In this document: piece by piece, positions 39,701-51,700 of the stretch | How positions within the stretch are numbered: position 1 is the first letter of the stretch | Layout: the number at the start of each line of letters is the position of its first letter | NCBI GenBank assembly: GCA_013365325.1 | Contig: JABVXV010000121.1 | Location: forward strand, 1-64,000 | Direction of reading: 5' to 3' | Origin: Dipetalonema caudispina | Taxonomy: Eukaryota > Nematoda > Chromadorea > Rhabditida > Onchocercidae | DNA: 64,000 bases | The notes under the pieces: generated by a model | Told to the model about the DNA's origin: nothing | Seen by the model: only the letters and a program-made list of their open reading frames with translations | The model's database searches: none | Program-made: the position numbers and the translations under genes

Positions 39701-42700
39701 CAATTTGAAAGCAACGTTGGACCAATAAAATGCTTACTGAAACAACTAGCAATAATGAATCTTGCTGGATAATTGACTTACGATATCTTCAAATTAACCA
39801 ACCTGTAATATCCAGGAAGCACAATATGAACACCAGCTGATGGTTGACATATTGGTGCAGTGTCTGGATCGGCCATTAAACGAATTGAATCAGTGAAAGG
39901 ACCAGTAGCATTCACCACAGCTTTAGCTTTTATATCCCATTCCTCACCCGTTAACTGAAAATGAAACTGATAACCAAATATCGCTGATTGTTCTACGTTC
40001 ATTTACATCATCTTTTCTTCAGTTTAATAATTTTTATCTTCTTTTGCACACTATGCTAGAAACCGTATGAACTGGAAAAATCCAAGGAATTATTTTTATA
40101 TAAGCATTTATTTGGCAATAATATTTCTACCGGTTAACTTGGACCCATCAATATTGGGTTAAGAACTTCGCTTTATACTACTTGAAATCAAGAAGTTTTG
40201 GTTAGACAAATATGCAGAACTTAACTTACAGTATCAACAACATGAGCACCGCACACCATACCTTCTGTATTTTTCAGCAATTTGCTAACTTTGACATGAT
40301 TTACTGCTTTTGCGCCATGACGTATTGAGGATAAAATTATTGCAATATTCATCCGAGAATCATTATGCTGACCTGAAATGAAACTTGATAGTAGTGGAAA
40401 ATTCCATTAGCTAACTAATTTATACATCTGTTTTCCCCACTTCAAAATTCTTTTCCTTGCTATTTAAAGCCATAACAGCAACAACAACGATAATAACAAA
40501 TAGTTACCAACATAAAAGTGTAAATTCTAAATAAAAATTTACTAAATGTTATATTATTTATATGTACCGTGAAGATTCATAATAAAAATTTTCAATTTAC
40601 TAATTCTACAACACTCATTTAAATATACTCAGGTACAAACATTTTAATTTAAAAACAAAATTCAGGATAAAATTTCCAAAAAATTGTGGAATTGGTGTAA
40701 ATCAAATGTTTAACTGACTGACCATCATAATACATCAAAGCACCAACTAATGATTCCTTTTTCAACATCGGAAAAAGCTCCAGTGCTTGCGTCTTATTTA
40801 TATAATAAGACTTTTTTAGCACTCGTCGACCGGAAACAATATCATACGCTTTTATACCAAGCCAGTAGTACGGTACTTGCCACATTCTGCAATATACGGT
40901 TTACAGAACAGATTATAAAATTATGCGGTTAGTTACTAATAATATTTCATAGTGCCCTGATCTGAGCAACTGCTAACAAGTTAAGCAATATGTGAACTGA
41001 CGAAATTCAGCTTTTACAGTTAATGCTATAGGTATTTTCCCTATAATACAAACAGGCTTGGGCAATCTGACAGTTGCGCTTGAAATTGAACTACAAGTTC
41101 AAAACAGTTAATCTTTCTTTTTTAATATCCTAATCAGGTTGTTGAAAACTACCTAGCAAATTTGCCAATTACACCGTTTCATCAGTTAGAATGTCTTTGA
41201 TATGTATTATAAATAAATTATCGAATATACATCCATACTAACTACATGTATTGAAGTCTGTTAATTATATAAAATAAGCTGAGATGGTTGAAAAGTTAAG
41301 TAAAAATATATTAAGTAAAATGTAAAGTTACTTGTAAATAGGTAACATAATCGGTAATGGATATGATAGATGAGGTGCACAATGAATAAGATTAGCACGC
41401 TCAAATAAAGCTTCCTTAACCATCCGATATTGCTCGATATCCAAACCAAATATTGCTGCTTGGAGATAACGTACACCACCATGTATCAGTTTTGTACTTC
41501 GTGAGCTTGTACCACTCGAGAAATCATCCAATTCAACTAATGCTGTTTTGAGACCTGCAATTTTTCATTACATTTTTAAAACTTCTTCTAATTATTATTC
41601 CACGATTTTTGCTTTTTAAACAAAAAGAATTTAGTTATCATCGAAATGTAACAATATGATCTACTGACACCTATTCGTTTCCTTAAATAATACTACCCTT
41701 TTCATATTACCAACTAAATTATGTCCATCGAAATGCAATTTCAAAAATGAATAGATAAAGAAAATATGGTGGATATGCAAAATTAAAAATTTAACAAACC
41801 ATTGCTAACTTAATCTATCTATCACCACTTCACTTCTTTAGAATTTCCAACTATCTCATTCTATCAAAATTAAATAACAGCCATGGAATTATGTAGTAGT
41901 AAGTTTTCAAGCACTTAAACATGAAAGTTTTCTTTCAAGAAAAGAAAACAAAATAATTTAGTTTTATTTTTCATTTATTTCATTTATCTACTTACACATT
42001 TATTTATTTATACCTCGAGTTTGTGCATCCAAAGCAACGCCAGCACCAGTAGCACCACCACCAACTACTAAGACATCGAATTTATCATTTTTGAGCGACT
42101 AAATAATAATATCATGGAAAATTTTAGTAGTGAATTAATAGAATGTTTAAAAATAATTTAATAAGAGAATAATTGACTCAAAAATTTGCCAGTATCATTC
42201 ATCTATAATAAAACTATATATGCGACATTAAGAATAAGTAACGCCATATAAAAATATGAAAAAAAGTGAAAAAAAAAAAAACGAAGTTACTATAAAAATT
42301 AATGAGACTTTTTTTCGAAAAAAAAAACTCATTGTTTTTTGATCTAATTTCTTCTTTTTTTTGTGTTAACGAATGAAATATACGTTGATTAAATCTTTTC
42401 GCGTAGGCAATTGTCCAGAAAGTCGTTTGTTAAGTTGAATATGGATATCTCCATTATCCGCCTGTAATGAATATATTCATGAAATTTATAATTAAATTAA
42501 TTGAAATTGGAGTAGAAAAATTAAGATTTTAAAAGTATGGATTAAATAAGTAGAAAATGTCAACTATTACTAGAAGAATAATTCAATTATTAAAATGTAA
42601 TCACAGTAGTAGTTATAAATAAAAGTTAGCCTTTTAAAAAAAAAATTATTGAACTTTTTTTGAAATTAAATATTCAACAAATTGTGAGAATTTTTTCTTT

Positions 42701-42864
42701 TAATAATTTACCAGAACTGTACGAAGACGAGCTGAACCACTTAAATCCACTTGTAATAGTGAAAATGCTGTGGTAACTGCTACACTACTACCACCAATGA
42801 TTAGCAAACGTCGTAATACTACTCGATTAGCAGTAAGAAATATTTTGCTGCGCCATGATACCAT
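36798..42864 (-). CDS. gpd2: Mitochondrial FAD-dependent glycerol-3-phosphate dehydrogenase, 15 exons, complete
   Basis: Oxidises glycerol-3-phosphate to dihydroxyacetone phosphate and passes electrons through FAD to ubiquinone on the outer face of the inner mitochondrial membrane (glycerophosphate shuttle). Exons in transcript order: 42712-42864, 42384-42461, 42014-42098, 41332-41554, 40723-40886, 40230-40372, 39803-39954, 39439-39632, 39187-39321, 38790-38968, 38525-38656, 38109-38267, 37504-37692, 37202-37300, 36798-36908. All junctions keep phase and sum to 2,196 nt, that is 731 residues, close to the vertebrate enzyme. Seen: a basic N-terminal leader with a hydrophobic stretch; FAD dinucleotide motif GGGATG at about residue 90; SRSTKLIHGGVRYL; NATGPFTDSIR; GGKWTTYR. 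Two C-terminal EF-hands: loop 645-656 is degenerate (Lys at position 5) and loop 681-692 (DLNKNGEIDLNE) is canonical, so calcium activation is likely. The C-terminus ends SGGGL, matching the family. Start at 42864 is the first ATG before the leader. Confidence 0.97.
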
Positions 42865-42902
42865 CACGATATTCGAATAATGGAACAATTATAATTGCTC
42901 CA

Positions 42903-42912
42903 CACCTGCAAA
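42903..42912 (-). promoter_or_regulatory. Candidate 3' splice (trans-splice) acceptor upstream of the dehydrogenase gene
   Basis: On the minus strand a TTTTTGCAG acceptor lies about 40 nt before the ATG at 42864, with the first transcript base near 42905. No coding exon upstream joins it. It could accept a spliced leader or end a 5' untranslated intron; the sequence cannot tell these apart. Confidence 0.4.
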
Positions 42913-42940
42913 AATAATTTGAAAATTATAAGCATTCTTA

Positions 42941-42974
<34 letters not shown>

Positions 42975-43733
42975 CATTTCCGTAATAGTTTACTACAGAT
43001 ATAAGTAAAATAAAAATATCATAAAATCAACAGATTGGTATCACAACAGAAACAGCTTATTGCTACAATATGAATAGGATGGTACGATAAACGGTTGTTT
43101 AATTTTAATTCGAAAATTTTTATTTAAGTATCCAATTTCGATTCATAATAACACTTCGACTTTTTCAAAGTTCAAAGAATTTCAATGAGAAAAACTAATT
43201 TTACAACTTGTTTGCAATGTCGGAATTTCAGATATTCAAGGATTTAATGCCGAAAAATTCACAATACGTTGCTTCATTTGTAAAAATTTACAAACTGCAT
43301 ATAAGCATGAATTTTGGATAAAACTAATTATGAAATGCCGAAAAATTCACAAATTATGCATATGTAAGTACGAATTTCGAACATCTTAGGATACAATTAC
43401 CCAATTTCCATAAAACTAAAATGTGATTCCAGAATAATTGTCCATAATTTGAAATGAAATGTAACGGAAGTAATAGTACTGCATGAAAATAGAAAGTACA
43501 TGAAAAACAGGAATTCCTTTTCTTTCTTTCTTTTTTTTTTTTTTTTTTTTTTTAAATTCCCAACTAATACATTTATAAATGATTCATTCATTGTAAAATA
43601 CATTAAAAGTACATCAATCAACCAATTAAAAACCATTTATTCATATTAAATATTGCTAAAATTAAACATAATTTTTGATAATTGTTTATTGGACTGTAAT
43701 TTTCATAATCGTTAATCCATTAAAATTGGTTGA

Positions 43734-43765
43734 AATCAAAAATCAAAAATCAAAAATCAAAAATT
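43734..43765. repeat. 7-bp tandem repeat (AAATCAA)n
   Basis: About four copies of a heptamer, exact in all but the last unit. Confidence 0.85.
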
Positions 43766-44139
43766 AAATAAATGAGGAAGAAGGAATAGAGAAAGTAAGA
43801 AAGACAAGAAAAGAAGGAAAGAAAAGAAGGAAAGGGAAAAAATATGGATGATTTTAGTTAATTTCAATGTTTTACTAACTTTTTCATCATTTCACTTCTA
43901 GTTTTTTTTTTTTTTTCTTCTTCTCCTGCTAAGATAATTAATGATATAATTACCGTGGTTAATTTTATTTGGCAAATTTCTTACAACTACAATAGTTGTA
44001 ACATTTATTTTTCATGATGAATGTAGTGATGATAAAGTGTTCATTACTGTTTCTTCTAAAAAAAAAAAAAAAAAAAAAAAAAGTGAAAATTGAAAAGAAA
44101 AACAATCAAAAATTAAATAACCAGTGAAATATTATTAGA

Positions 44140-44600
44140 ATTTTATTGTTTTGAAAAGTCGAAATTGAAAATATCAACATACTGAAAAAGGGATAAAATA
44201 TGGAAAAATCCTAGGATAATTGAAAAGTAATAAGATACTTGAAAATAATAAAATATTGAAAAATAATTGGATAATAAAAATTAATAATATATTTGAAAAT
44301 AGTAAAATATTGAAAAATAATAAAATCCTGGAAAAATGGAACTGAATTATCAGAAAATACTAAAATATATCCGAAAATTTTGTGATAAGATTTGTCGAAA
44401 TAAACATCGCATCAATACTGGAATGAAAAAACAAAATACTGGAAAGTAAGAAATGAAAAAAATTACTGGAAAAATTGAAGTAGTAACAAATATAAGAATG
44501 GCAAAAAAAAAAAAAACAAAAAAAAACAAAAAAGAAAACCAGAAATGTGAATGAAATGATACCTAAAAGCAATGAAATATTGAAAATAATGAAATTTTGA
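44140..44600. repeat. Degenerate A-rich tandem-like repeat
   Basis: The words TTGAAAA, AAAATATTG and ATACTGGAAA recur every 15-25 bases over about 450 bp, for example ATTGAAAAATAATAAAAT twice between 44240 and 44340. The period is irregular, so this is an old or slipped array rather than a clean minisatellite. Confidence 0.5.
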
Positions 44601-46515
44601 CAAGTATACAAATAATAATGATATACAAGAGTATCAATTAAGAATAATGATTATATAATATTGATATAAAATATAAAAATTTACCAACGAAACAACAAAC
44701 ATAATTCAATCATTTAATTAATTACTTTAATTTAACTTTTGCTATTCAATTAAATAAAATACTTTAATAATATCAAAAATGTTAAACGTTTACTTCCTAT
44801 TAACTGCTTACATCTTTACTCCTCAAGTGGAATATTATCATTTTGTTAGTGTCATTTTTTACTTTTCTAATGATAGGTTAAGGAACACTTTGCGAAGTTA
44901 AAAAAATCATTGAAATATGCTTACTGGAAAGCTTTTCTCGATGGATTGCACTGCTACTACTACTACTACTACATTACTATTACTGCATCGTTAAGTCATT
45001 TCATTTCGCTTTATGAGGAGGCAGATGAGAATGAATGGAAAATGGTTTGCAGTGATGTAAACCATATATCAAAGTGATGTAAACAACAACTTATCTAAAC
45101 ACATATACATACATACATACACACATAGAGACATACGAGCAGATTGCAGACGCAATGCATAGCATATTTGTTTATGCAAATTCATGAAAGTAGAGAGTAT
45201 ATTTTTGTTATGATTGGATAGGTATAATAAATGAATGTCCGGAAATTTTAAGCCAGGTATTAAATTTGAAAAAAAAAAAAAAAATCGGAATATTATTTAA
45301 AAAAGAATGAAATATTATCAGGTGATAATATTTAATCTTAAATAAACATGTATATATATATATGTACATTTAATTCAGAGTATTTTAGATGATTAATCTA
45401 AAGGAGAAGAGCTAGCAAGTGGGGTTAATTCGGATTATCCAGGAGATTTCATTCATTCCGGTGATAAATTACTCCGTGAAATTTTCATACAATCATGTGA
45501 ATTAATTTAGAAGAATGAATCTAACACTCACTTAATGTTAACATTGTAACCTTTAACCTAATCTATGAAATGGTATGATTGTTGTTGGATTGGAATTTAT
45601 GTGTGTAAATTTATTCCTATTCGATCAATCAATGATCATATCTTTACAGTTTAAATTGAACTTTTTTGCATCGCCAATGATTGTAAATTAATTTGCTGTG
45701 GTCAAATATTCGTTTTTATTCAGTAATATCCGTTTTTACTTTTTTGTTTTTTTTTTTTTTTTTTTTTTTTTTTGATACATTAAAATTTTATAAATGGTTA
45801 TTAGTTTAATTTTATAATTTGTTATTATTTTACAGGAAGGAAAAAAAATAGTAATTTATGAAGTTGAAAATCAATAATTTGTTAATCAATAAATTAGCAT
45901 ATTCAAACTTAAATTTAATCATTCACTGATAAATAAAAACGATATCTAATTGATGAAATAGTTGTTAAACCAAATATTCTTTCATTTTTTTCCATTGTTT
46001 CTATTTTTGTTTTTATTTTTTATTTTTTAATACATTTTATCGAACTTCAAAACTCCAACAAATTTTTCCTTTGACATTTCTATAACTATTAGAAAAATTT
46101 GAATAAAATCAAAATTTTGCAAAAAAAAAAAAATCGTTGATATTTAATGCATTTTATTGTCAAATGTTTATATAATTTTTAAAATGTTGAATAATGAAAA
46201 ATGCAATAAATTTAAATAATTTATGTAAGATTATCTAATTATATTCTCATACTAATCATGTATTATTTCATCTGTTGAAATATTTCTTAATCGTTGCTAT
46301 GGATATATATGCTAACATTATTTCTTATTATTGATATCATTTTATAATGGTTAATGAATAGAATAAAATAATAAGAAATTTTACTGTCCAAATTATTGAT
46401 AATAATATAATTTCTTATTTTTTCAGGATTGATAATAATACGAATTTGAAATAAAGAACAGTATAATGAAGGAATAATGAATGGTAAAAATAAAAAAAAT
46501 AAATAAATAAGAAGG

Positions 46516-46582
46516 AGTGATAAAGGATAAGAGATGATAAGGGATAAAAAGTAAGAAATGATAAGGGATGATAAAGAATAAT
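46516..46582. repeat. Degenerate GATAAGGGAT-type repeat
   Basis: GATAA(A/G)GGAT and GATGATAAGG units recur with 8-18 bp spacing. Non-coding. Confidence 0.6.
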
Positions 46583-47478
46583 GAATAAATGAATAGGAAA
46601 TAAGAGGTATAATGTGAATTAAGCAAGTATTTCAGGTTTTTTCTCTTATTTATCCTAAATTTTTCTCTTATCAAATTTGAAACTTTATAAAAATTTAAAA
46701 AAGAGCGAAGATAAATATTGACTCAAAAATATATTAAGTAATTTTTTGGAAGGTATAAATCAGATAGGAAGAAGAAAAAGGATAATAAGATACGAAGTGT
46801 CGAATGATCGAGCATGAACTCTCGAACGTTGCGATGAAGTAGAAAGGTTCAGGAAAGATTTTTTGATAATTGATGAAAAGTTTACACTATTAATATGTTT
46901 CAAAAAAAAAAAAAAAATGAAAAAGAAAAGAGCGAAAAATCATTCAAATTTTGCTTCGAAAGTTTTAACACTTTTATGGAATGTTCGAAATTTTTAGTAA
47001 TTAAAAATTAAATGAAGGAAACGATTTAAAATAACCATACCAAAACAAAATTGATTCAGACAATGATAATTTTCAAACAAGAATATTGTTAAATAAAAAA
47101 AAAAAATTAGATAAAGAAATGAATTAAATGCTAGTTTGAATAAATAAATCAAATAAATAAATAAATTAGATGATAATAAAATTGATTTAAAATGACAAGA
47201 AAAAAAAAAGCCGTACTTAATGAATATGTAATAATTACAAATATTATTACCTTTTTATCATATTTATAATTTCCAATGTTTTTTTTTTTTTTTTGAAATA
47301 AAAATTATCATATAAATCGTATAACAAATATTAAACTCAATAAAGGAAAAGAAATGAGTGAGAAAAGATTGTTATTGAAAGAATGAATAGTGATGAAAAG
47401 GTAAAAATGAAAAGATAAAAAAAAAAGTGAAGGAAAGAAATATGAAAGAAAAAAGTAATAATAATAATAAAAAGATTA

Positions 47479-47504
47479 TGATACGATGATACGATGATAC
47501 GATG
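47479..47504. repeat. 9-bp tandem repeat (GATGATACG)n
   Basis: Three perfect 9-bp units. A related ATACGATACGAT word occurs 140 bp downstream at about 47641. Confidence 0.8.
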
Positions 47505-48716
47505 TTGAATTGTTTATTACAAATAGAAAAGGAAAAAGAGAGGATATGAAGGAAAAGGAAAGGATGAAAAAAAAACAAAAAAATGGATGAATGATTTAGA
47601 AAATTAGAAAAATGTTTGTAATGATGATAGGAAATATTTCATACGATACGATAGCTTTATATGTCTTCATGGATTAAAAAATGAAAAAAAAAAAAAAAAA
47701 AAAAAACTTCCAATTTTTATTTTTCATTTTTCTTGCATTCATTTTATTTTATGTCATTTCATTACATTTCATTTGCTTTTATCATTTGTTGCAAAAAAAA
47801 AAAAAAAAAAAGGAAAAAAATTCGATTGATTAGAATTTTATATTCTTCTTCATCGTTATTGTATATATATATATATCATCCATTATCAATGATAATGTTA
47901 TCATTTCATTTTTGGTTTTTTTGCATAGCTTTATATGTATCATTTGCTTTTGTTCATTTGAAAAATGAACAATTATTTCTTTCTTCTTCATTTTCATCTA
48001 AAATTTTTTTTTTTTTGCCTTATTCTTTTAGCGTTTTATTTTATTTGTTGTTAAATTAATAATTTTTTGTTTTTATCATTTCCATTTTCATTTAATTTTC
48101 TTTTTTTTTCTGTATAATTTTATAAAAGATATTATAAATTAGCTCTCCTTTCTTTTTCTTTTTTTTTTTTTGTTTTTTAGCAATTTGTGCGGAATATTTT
48201 TTTTGTTTTTGTTTATAAACTTCACAAAACATTTCTTATTTTACGAATTAACATAAAATTCCGCATTAGACGGTTTCCTGTTACGGTTTCCATCTAACAA
48301 ATCCTGATTATGTGTGAAAAAATTTTTGAATAAATCCTGACCCGATTACGAATACAGAGTAAATAGCTTTGGTTAGGTTATAGCCGTAAATAACATTTTA
48401 AAATGTCTAATAATGTGTAATTAATTATTGAAATAAATTTCGAATAGTTTCTTTTTTTCGTCAAATAATTTCATTATCAAAAGAAAAAAAAATCTTTTTA
48501 ATAATTTTTTTTTTTAAAATTTACTGCAATTTTTTTATAATCTTTTTAAATTTTTCATACATCCAGGATATTGAATATTTTTCTAAATAAACAACTGTTG
48601 TACTTTCAAGTATAATTTTAGATAATTCATAATTTGAGGTAATTTATTACTTCAATGATGCTAATTTGTATGTTAATTACATTTAATATATTAACTGCTT
48701 GCCAATTTAATGGAAT

Positions 48717-48724
48717 TACTTCAG
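48717..48724 (+). promoter_or_regulatory. Candidate trans-splice acceptor for the IQGAP gene
   Basis: TTACTTCAG ends at 48724, giving a leader of only 17 nt before the ATG at 48742. No upstream coding exon is needed, since the first exon encodes the N-terminus through the start of the CH domain. A short leader directly behind such a site is typical of nematode spliced-leader addition. This is inference; a cis 5' intron is possible. Confidence 0.5.
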
Positions 48725-48741
48725 CAATTTATTCAATTTAA

Positions 48742-51700
48742 ATGGATGAAATTGTTGATAATCCAATGATTACAACAACAACTGCTACTACTACTACTAC
48801 TACTACTACTATTGTTCCTATTATTACTACTAAACGGAATATAATTCAACTAAATTACAATGAAAGCAGTAATGATAATGATACGTTATCAATTACCCAA
48901 TCCAGTACTATTGATACCCAATCAATGAGTAATAAAAGTACCAATGAAATTGCTATTAGTAATCCATTTGTAAAGCTATCAGAAAATTCACACTTATCAA
49001 ACAACAACAACGACATACAGTTTTATCAGTTTACTGATACAATAAGCTCATCACATATCGAACCGATAAACATTAGCTCATCATATACTATCGAACAATT
49101 GGATGAAAAAAGAGAAAATGAAAAAGTATATGAATATTTGCTACGATTAACTGAAGTAAGAAAGTAAGACATTGCTTTTTTTTTCTTTCCAATTACTTTT
49201 TTTTTTTTGTTGTTAATTTAAAATTTTGATAATTTTTGCAAAAATATTTAATAAAATACCAAATAAAAGAAGGAAATGATTTGGATAAATTTGAAATTTC
49301 GAAAACTCTTCCAAAATTTTACACAAATTTTTGATTAAATAGAAGATGAAAGCAAGGATTAATTTTGATGAAGCCAATTTAATTAATTAGAAATATGTAA
49401 TTTGAACTTTCTATCATTTAATATGTTAAATACACTTCATCATTTAGTGATAATTTTTCATTTTAAAAAATTGACGTATTTTGAAAATTTCCTGGTAACG
49501 TCATCGTGTTTAGGTAACTTATTACAATTTTAAACATTCATCACATGCTTCTTTTTTAATTCAGTATTTTTAATTAATCCTTAATTACTTCAATTACATT
49601 TAAATAGCCACAAAATTAATTAGTTTCAATTTATTACAGTTGGTTGAAGGAATGTCTTCATTTGGATGATATAGCAAATGAAACAGAATTTGAGCAAAAT
49701 TTATCCAATGGTGTATTGCTAGCACGACTTGCTCATTCATTTGCACCACATATTGTACCATTATCAAAAATTTTTGATATTGATCAGGTAAGTAATTGAA
49801 TAATTTAACAAAAACATTCTAATAGTTAAGTATACAATTTATTGATTTATTTCTCTTCTTCTTTCTAATTTTTTTTTTTTTCTTTTTTTGCTTAACAGTT
49901 AATAATATTCGATTTTTATATTTTAGCCATAATTTTAGGATAATATTTACATTTTTAGAAACGTTTCTATAAAAATGGTCAAGCATGCTATCGTCATACT
50001 GATAACATTAGTTTATGGAAAGATGCGATAAGAAGCATTCATTTTCCTGAGGTTTATTTGCTATCACTTTTTTTTTTTTTGATTTAGAAATGAAATTTTT
50101 CTTTTATTTTAATAAATTATATTGAAATAATATAATGAGCCAAGCGATATTTCTAAATGGTAGTACATCCAAATTTTTAGAGCAATCATTAATTTAATAA
50201 CAATTAACTGATTATCATTTCGAGAAATTTCAATAATTAGTCAATTTGGTATTCAATGATAATAATTCTTTTTTTATTGCGCTATTTTCAGGTTTTAATT
50301 CCGGATACTGTAGATATTTATGAAGGTCGTAATATAAAAACAATATTTAGCTTATTTGCACTTGCTAAACATTTACATCGAATGAATCGTGGACCATCTA
50401 TTCGACGTGAAGAGAACGTTCAATTTTCACGTAAGTCATTCTTATTTAAAATCATAAAACATATATTGCAAAATATGTTATAAAATATGTAATTTCTATT
50501 AAATGTATCCAAATAACTACAAATGAATCATGCAATTCAATTTATTTTGTTAAAATAATTACATTAGCTAATTTCTATGTTATTTTATCAAATTTAATTT
50601 TTTTTACTTATAAGCTTATTAGCTTATATTTGTTTAAATTTTGAATAAATTGCAATATTACGTATATTTTGCGTATTTTTTCGCAAAGCAACATTTAAAT
50701 CTAATCTTTTTCTTTTCTTGCAATATATATTTTATTTTACAGCAACGATATTGAATGACGTACGTGAACGATTGAAAAATAGCGACTTATCATTATTTGG
50801 TAATATCGATGAAATTTTAACTACAATACCTGGTAATTTAGATGCACATATGGAAGCAGTGATACATTTAAACAATAGCATCGATGATAAGGTAAAAAAA
50901 AAGAAGTAACAAACTTTTTTTTTTTTTTTTATGTCAAACGTCAAATGATAAATGCCTTACGTGGAAGTAATGAATATGTAACGTATGATAATATAGATTA
51001 GATATTAGTGAAAAGATAAATAAGAGAGAATTATGAGAAAAATATTATGAAGAATCTTATCATTTTATTCAAATCGTATTATATTTGAATTTATCATCAT
51101 TATTGTTACTTTTAAAAATTGCAAAATTTTTATCAAATTCATTTGTTCAATATTTTTATTTCTAGATAATTATTTTAATTTTTTAATTGCACTTTTAGAT
51201 AATTATTTTTAGTTTTTATTCGATTAATTATTTCTATTTTATCTTATTCGTATATAATTATTTGCAATTTTTGCTAAGCTAATTATTTTTTATTTTTAGG
51301 ATGCTTTATTGAAATGTTTAAAATCTCCTGATACAAGTATTTCATATGTAAATGATGCATTTATTGATCGATATCAGGAAGGATTTAGGAATCGACGAAA
51401 AACTTTGCATGCAAATGAATTTTTAAATCGTGAACAAATTCAATCAGTAATCACCGAAACTAATCGTATGTTTATTGAATATTGATTACTTTAGGAAAAC
51501 AAAAATTTCCGTCATTTTTTTTTTTTTTTTTTTTTGCTCAAATTATTAAAAATATGTTAGAAAATTTGATAGAAAATATATGAAATGATATTAATCTTCA
51601 ATTTAACAATAACGTGTGATAGTATTTTATCATACTTTTAATAACCTTTTTTATCACGTACAAATAGCTTATAAGCGTAAACTTTTACGTAATTTTGAAC

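Larger units (their letters stand above)
42865..48741. other. Divergent intergenic region, no supported gene
   Basis: A 5.9 kb region upstream of both the minus-strand dehydrogenase gene and the plus-strand IQGAP gene. It should hold both promoters, but no specific element can be recognised. It contains long A or T runs (about 42942-42971, 43531-43553, 44060-44082, 45749-45773) and several short degenerate tandem repeats listed separately. Open frames here are low-complexity Phe/Ser/Lys-rich readings without splice-phase support. Confidence 0.65.
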
